NCBI RefSeq assembly: GCF_035650855.1 | Contig: NZ_DASRGV010000087.1 | Span: forward strand, 1-8,826 | Source of the DNA: Actinocrinis sp035650855 | GTDB lineage: Bacteria > Actinomycetota > Actinomycetes > Streptomycetales > Catenulisporaceae | Reading direction: 5' to 3' | DNA: 8,826 nucleotides | Shown here: positions 6,165 to 8,826 of the stretch, piece by piece | How positions within the stretch are numbered: the first letter of the stretch is position 1 | Layout: each line of letters begins with the position of its first letter | The notes under the pieces: generated by a model | Told to the model about the DNA's origin: nothing | What the model saw: only the letters and a program-made list of their open reading frames with translations | The model's database searches: none | Translations under genes and position numbers: made by a program

Positions 6165-7382
6165 TCAGGGGGCGGGTGAGGCGGCCAGCGAACGGGCCTT
6201 CGCCGCTGCCTGCGCTCGGCCGGCGGACCCGCCGGGCAGCCGGTCGGCCAGCGCTCGCCAAGCGGCGGCGTCGATCGCTCCGCTGGGTCCGGTGAGCCAG
6301 TGGCGCAGCACCGCGGGGTCTGCGCTGCTCAGCACCTGAGCGCGCAGCCGCTGCGCGAGCATGAGCCGGTGCTCGACGATTCCGGGGGCGTCGGAGGAGG
6401 GCAGCAGCGGGCCGCGATAGGCGTCGACCGCCTCGGCGACCCTGCCATCCGCGAGCAGACCGAGTACGTGCCCGAAGTCGCAGTCCACGGGATGGCGCAG
6501 CGCGTAGGGATAGGACGCGATCAGGTCCCCGCCGAGCATGCACCGCAGCCGCGACATCTCGGCTCGCAACGTCACCGGGGGGATCTCGCGTTCGGAGAGC
6601 GCGACGGCGAGCTGCGGACCGGTCAGCCCCTCCGGTGCCAGGGCGAGCAGGACGAGGATCTCGCTGTGCCTCGGCCGCAGCGCAACGGCGGTACCGTTCA
6701 CTTCCAGCAGCGCGTGCTGTCGTCCCAGGGCGCTGAGCCGCATCGTGGCCGGCGCCGGCGCCGGCGGCGGAAGCAAAGCGAGCTGGGCTTCGGCCGCCTT
6801 GGCGGTGGCGCGCACCAGCGCCAGGGCGTACGGCCCGGCGACCGTGTCGTGCCCTGTCAGGTCGACCACGCCGAGTACCAGGCCGGTGCGCGGATCCCGG
6901 ATCGGCGCGGCGGCGCAGGTCCACGGCTGCACCGCCGGGTTGTAGTGCTCTGCCCTGATGATCTGCACGGGGCGATGCAAGGTCAGGGCCGTACCGAGCG
7001 CGTTCGTGCCCGCCTCGCGCTCCGACCACGCGGCCCCTTCGACGAAGTTCATTCGCTCGGCCCGGCTGCGCACGCCGTGATGCCCGCGGATCCACAGCAG
7101 CGTCCCGGACGCGTCGGTGACCGCGAACACGTATCCGGCCTCGTCGCTCTCCCGCCCGAGCAGTTCCCTGAACAGCGGCAGCAGCGGGGCGAGCCGATGG
7201 CGGGAGCGGTACACGCCCAGTTCGGCGTCGCCCATCCGGATCTCTGGAAGCAGGCGTTCCTCGCGCGGCATGCCGGCCGCGGCGCACCGCCGCCAGGAGG
7301 CCGCTACGACCGGCCGGGCGTCCGCGCGCTCGGCAGCGGCGATCCGGGCCTCGGCCGTGACCGCCGTCGCCTGCGTCGCCAT
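6165..7382 (-). CDS. GAF-domain transcriptional regulator with winged-helix/BTAD-like output
   Basis: The product has 405 residues from the ATG at 7382, which is preceded by AGGTGA (7390-7395) at seven bases. The frame is open further upstream to 7748, but that part reads as non-coding and has no such signal. Residues about 25-200 resemble the AcoR-type sensor: a SWRRC motif at 29-33, then a GAF domain with EAGTNALGTAL (123-133), EHYN (145-148), CAAAPIRDP (156-164) and GVVDLTG (171-177). Residues about 215-300 look like a winged helix (a beta-rich start, LTGPQLAVAL at 253-262, then TLRAEMSRLR at 271-280). About 305-350 resembles the helical BTAD region of SARP regulators (GRVAEAVDAYRGPLLP). 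No AAA+ or sigma-54 module is present. It is placed to sense an alcohol, aldehyde or related metabolite and control the two dehydrogenase genes downstream on the same strand. Ligand and sign of control are unknown. Confidence 0.8.
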   Translation of the reverse strand: MATQATAVTAEARIAAAERADARPVVAASWRRCAAAGMPREERLLPEIRMGDAELGVYRSRHRLAPLLPLFRELLGRESDEAGYVFAVTDASGTLLWIRGHHGVRSRAERMNFVEGAAWSEREAGTNALGTALTLHRPVQIIRAEHYNPAVQPWTCAAAPIRDPRTGLVLGVVDLTGHDTVAGPYALALVRATAKAAEAQLALLPPPAPAPATMRLSALGRQHALLEVNGTAVALRPRHSEILVLLALAPEGLTGPQLAVALSEREIPPVTLRAEMSRLRCMLGGDLIASYPYALRHPVDCDFGHVLGLLADGRVAEAVDAYRGPLLPSSDAPGIVEHRLMLAQRLRAQVLSSADPAVLRHWLTGPSGAIDAAAWRALADRLPGGSAGRAQAAAKARSLAASPAP

Positions 7383-7620
7383 CGCCGGTTCACCTGCCCT
7401 GATCCTGTCCGCAGCCCGCGACCTGCAACCACTGTGGGTCTCCCGGGCCCGGCGAACCAGGGGCTTTCGGGAGGGGAGGGTCCGGGCCGCTGGTCCCGAC
7501 CAGAAACTTTCCCGGGGCCGCAGCTCAGGCGTGCCCGCTGACCGCTCCTGCCGAGGCGGCTTGGCCTGCACACAGGACTCTCCGCTATCCGCGAGTACGA
7601 GGGTCGCAGAGCGCTGAGCG

Positions 7621-7649
7621 TTGACCGGCGCTGGGGCCGCAGTTAGCTT
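7621..7649 (+). promoter_or_regulatory. Promoter candidate for the secreted glycoside hydrolase
   Basis: TTGACC (7621-7626) and TAGCTT (7644-7649) are separated by 17 bp. This is a good match to the primary-sigma pattern used in actinomycetes (TTGAC, then TAnnnT). It would give a leader of about 100 bases before the GTG at 7760. Confidence 0.5.
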
Positions 7650-7667
7650 CCGCACGAAACTATCTGC

Positions 7668-7681
7668 TCTCTGATAAGAGA
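7668..7681 (+). promoter_or_regulatory. Small A/T-rich palindrome downstream of the promoter, possible operator
   Basis: TCTCT-GATA-AGAGA is a perfect 5-bp inverted repeat within an unusually A/T-rich block. It sits about 20 bp after the -10 box, where a repressor would block transcription. It is short, so a chance occurrence is possible. Confidence 0.22.
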
Positions 7682-7759
7682 TTTTCTTTAGGTCAGGCAG
7701 AGAGCTGTCCGACACTCGCGACGCGAACGCGCACCCCTTCTCGAGCAAGGAGAATCCTC

Positions 7760-8826
7760 GTGTCCCTCAAAAGAATCGCCCTGAGCCGGTTGCGAAGCAC
7801 GATCCTGACGGTGAGTCTGACGGTGATGGGGGCGGTGGCGCTCCCGGCGGTCGTCGCGTCTCCGGCTTCGGCCGCCACGGCGGTCGCGGTGACGGTGAAC
7901 GCGACGACCGGCCTGGCCACGGTTCCGTCCAACGGGATCGGGCTGAACACCGCCGTGTACGACGGCAACATGAACGACGCCGCGGCGCCCGGTCTGATCA
8001 AGGCGGCGGGGATCGACGCGCTGCGCTACCCCGGCGGTTCGTACTCTGACATCTACAACTGGCAGACGAACGTGGCGCAGGGCGGCTATGACGCCCCGAA
8101 CACCAGCTTCACCGACTTCATGGGCACGGTGCAGGCTACCGGCGCGCATCCGATCATCACCGCGAACTACGGCACCGGGACCCCGGCGCTCGCGGCCGCG
8201 TGGGTGCAGAACGCCGATGTCACCAACAACTACGGCATCCAGTACTGGGAGGTCGGCAACGAGGTCTACGGCAACGGCACCTACGGGGCCAACTGGGAGG
8301 CCGACGGCCACTGCACCGACTCCTCGGGCGAACCGATCCCGTCGGGCAGCTACCCGAATCAGACCTATAACTGCGGTCCGAGTGTGTACGCGGCCACCTA
8401 CCTGAGCTTCCAGTCGGCGATGAAGGCGGTCAGCCCGTCGATCCACGTGTGCGTGGTGCTGACCACGCCCGGATTCTGGCCCGACGGGGTGACCAACGCG
8501 ACCACCAGCCCGCAGCCGTGGAACCAGACCGTGCTCACCGCGCTCGGGTCGAAGACCGACTGCGTCATCGTGCACTACTACCCGGCGTACACCGGCATGA
8601 CCACCGCGCAGGCGCTCGCCACCACCACCGACATCTCCGGCGTCGTCTCCTCGCTCAAGTCCGAGATCAGCCAGTACGCCGGAGTCAACCCGGCCAACGT
8701 GCCGATCGTGGTCACCGAGACCAACGACTCCATCGCCGACGACACCCAGCCGGGCGCGCTGTTCGCCGCGGACATGTACATGAGCTGGCTGGAGAGCGGC
8801 GTCACGAACGTCGACTGGTGGGACCA
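7760..8826 (+). CDS. Secreted clan GH-A-like glycoside hydrolase, arabinofuranosidase-like (3' end outside window)
   Basis: There are 355 codons with no stop; the gene runs off the window. It starts at a GTG with AAGGAGA at 7747-7753, six bases upstream. Residues 1-38 are a signal peptide with basic residues, a hydrophobic core and Ala-Ser-Ala-Ala at the cut site. The rest reads as a (beta/alpha)8 hydrolase: RYPGGSYSDIYNW (89-101), HPIITANYGTG (130-140), YWEVGNEVYG (162-171) with likely acid/base Glu168, VHYYP (271-275) and VTETND (318-323) with likely nucleophile Glu320. The Asn-Glu pair and the 152-residue spacing fit clan GH-A. The RYPGG and NE motifs recall GH51/GH79-type proteins, and similar actinomycete proteins are often labelled alpha-L-arabinofuranosidase. 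The exact family is not settled. It is exported and divergent from the GAF regulator, so probably controlled separately, as part of the polysaccharide set. Confidence 0.75.
   Translation, partial: MSLKRIALSRLRSTILTVSLTVMGAVALPAVVASPASAATAVAVTVNATTGLATVPSNGIGLNTAVYDGNMNDAAAPGLIKAAGIDALRYPGGSYSDIYNWQTNVAQGGYDAPNTSFTDFMGTVQATGAHPIITANYGTGTPALAAAWVQNADVTNNYGIQYWEVGNEVYGNGTYGANWEADGHCTDSSGEPIPSGSYPNQTYNCGPSVYAATYLSFQSAMKAVSPSIHVCVVLTTPGFWPDGVTNATTSPQPWNQTVLTALGSKTDCVIVHYYPAYTGMTTAQALATTTDISGVVSSLKSEISQYAGVNPANVPIVVTETNDSIADDTQPGALFAADMYMSWLESGVTNVDWWD

Larger units (their letters stand above)
7383..7759. other. Divergent intergenic region between GAF regulator and secreted hydrolase
   Basis: This 377-bp region has no credible gene. 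The open frames crossing it on either strand lack start signals and family motifs. It must hold the regulator's promoter (leftward) and the hydrolase promoter (rightward). For the regulator I see only the ribosome binding site AGGTGA at 7390-7395 and no convincing -35/-10 pair. A small palindrome, CTGGT-CCCG-ACCAG, is at 7490-7503. The part from about 7655 to 7700 is markedly A/T-rich compared with the rest. Confidence 0.5.

Noticed and set aside
4567..6339. 590-codon open frame on the + strand opposite the aldehyde dehydrogenase
   Set aside because: It is the antisense shadow of a complete, motif-rich aldehyde dehydrogenase. Its translation is low-complexity (Arg, Gly, Val, Asp, Leu) with no recognisable domain, typical of G/C-rich codon bias.
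7446..7488. GGCCCGG/CCGGGCC inverted repeat in the divergent region
   Set aside because: Seven-bp arms of pure G/C with a 29-base loop are expected by chance in this base composition.
6300..7541. 413-codon + strand frame opposite the GAF regulator
   Set aside because: It is an Arg/Gly/Gln-rich antisense shadow with no domain and no ribosome binding site of note. The opposite strand carries clear GAF motifs.
7383..7748. 122-codon upstream extension of the GAF regulator
   Set aside because: The extension is Arg/Ser/Pro-rich and domain-free. A start with AGGTGA at good spacing exists at 7382, and the divergent gene needs this space for its promoter.
7688..8575. 295-codon - strand frame opposite the secreted hydrolase
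   Set aside because: Antisense shadow; the + strand frame has a signal peptide and GH-A catalytic motifs.

Overview
The window is high-GC DNA with strongly G/C-ending codons, GTG starts and AGGAG-type ribosome binding sites. It carries secreted polysaccharide-active enzymes with CBM2 domains and Ser/Thr/Pro-rich linkers, and a LacI-type regulator next to them. This points to a saprophytic actinomycete (Streptomyces/Catenulispora-like). The genus is not decidable from the window.

Layout. Left part, + strand: the 3' end of a LacI-family regulator (1-141); a 280-bp regulatory gap; then two closely spaced secreted enzymes (36 bp apart, probably one transcript). These are a fungal type-D-like feruloyl esterase with a C-terminal CBM2 (422-1738) and a GH54 alpha-L-arabinofuranosidase with an N-terminal CBM2 (1775-3268). 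A perfect 22-bp hairpin (3331-3378) separates them from the convergent middle part.

Middle part, - strand, read right to left: a GAF-domain regulator (7382-6165), an acetaldehyde-type aldehyde dehydrogenase (6027-4507) and a zinc alcohol dehydrogenase (4417-3398). This is a regulator plus alcohol-to-aldehyde-to-acid oxidation module. An 11-bp-phased direct repeat (6120-6139) lies upstream of the aldehyde dehydrogenase, and a 14-bp hairpin lies between the two dehydrogenase genes.

Right part, + strand: a 377-bp divergent intergenic region with a recognisable promoter, then the first 355 codons of a secreted clan GH-A-like glycoside hydrolase (7760 to the window end, truncated by the window; plausibly an arabinofuranosidase-like enzyme).

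How it fits together. In grass-type arabinoxylan, ferulate is esterified to arabinofuranosyl side chains. The esterase would remove the ferulate, and the GH54 enzyme would then remove the arabinose, both held on cellulose by CBM2 domains. The third glycosidase may extend this debranching set. The alcohol/aldehyde oxidation operon looks metabolically separate (cytoplasmic, with its own sensor-regulator) and simply lies between the two secreted-enzyme units. No mobile element, tRNA, rRNA or CRISPR array was seen. I see no clearly undescribed system. The most unusual points are the fungal-type catalytic domains wired to bacterial CBM2 modules, and the GAF regulator whose AcoR-like sensor is joined to a winged-helix/BTAD-like output instead of a sigma-54 module.
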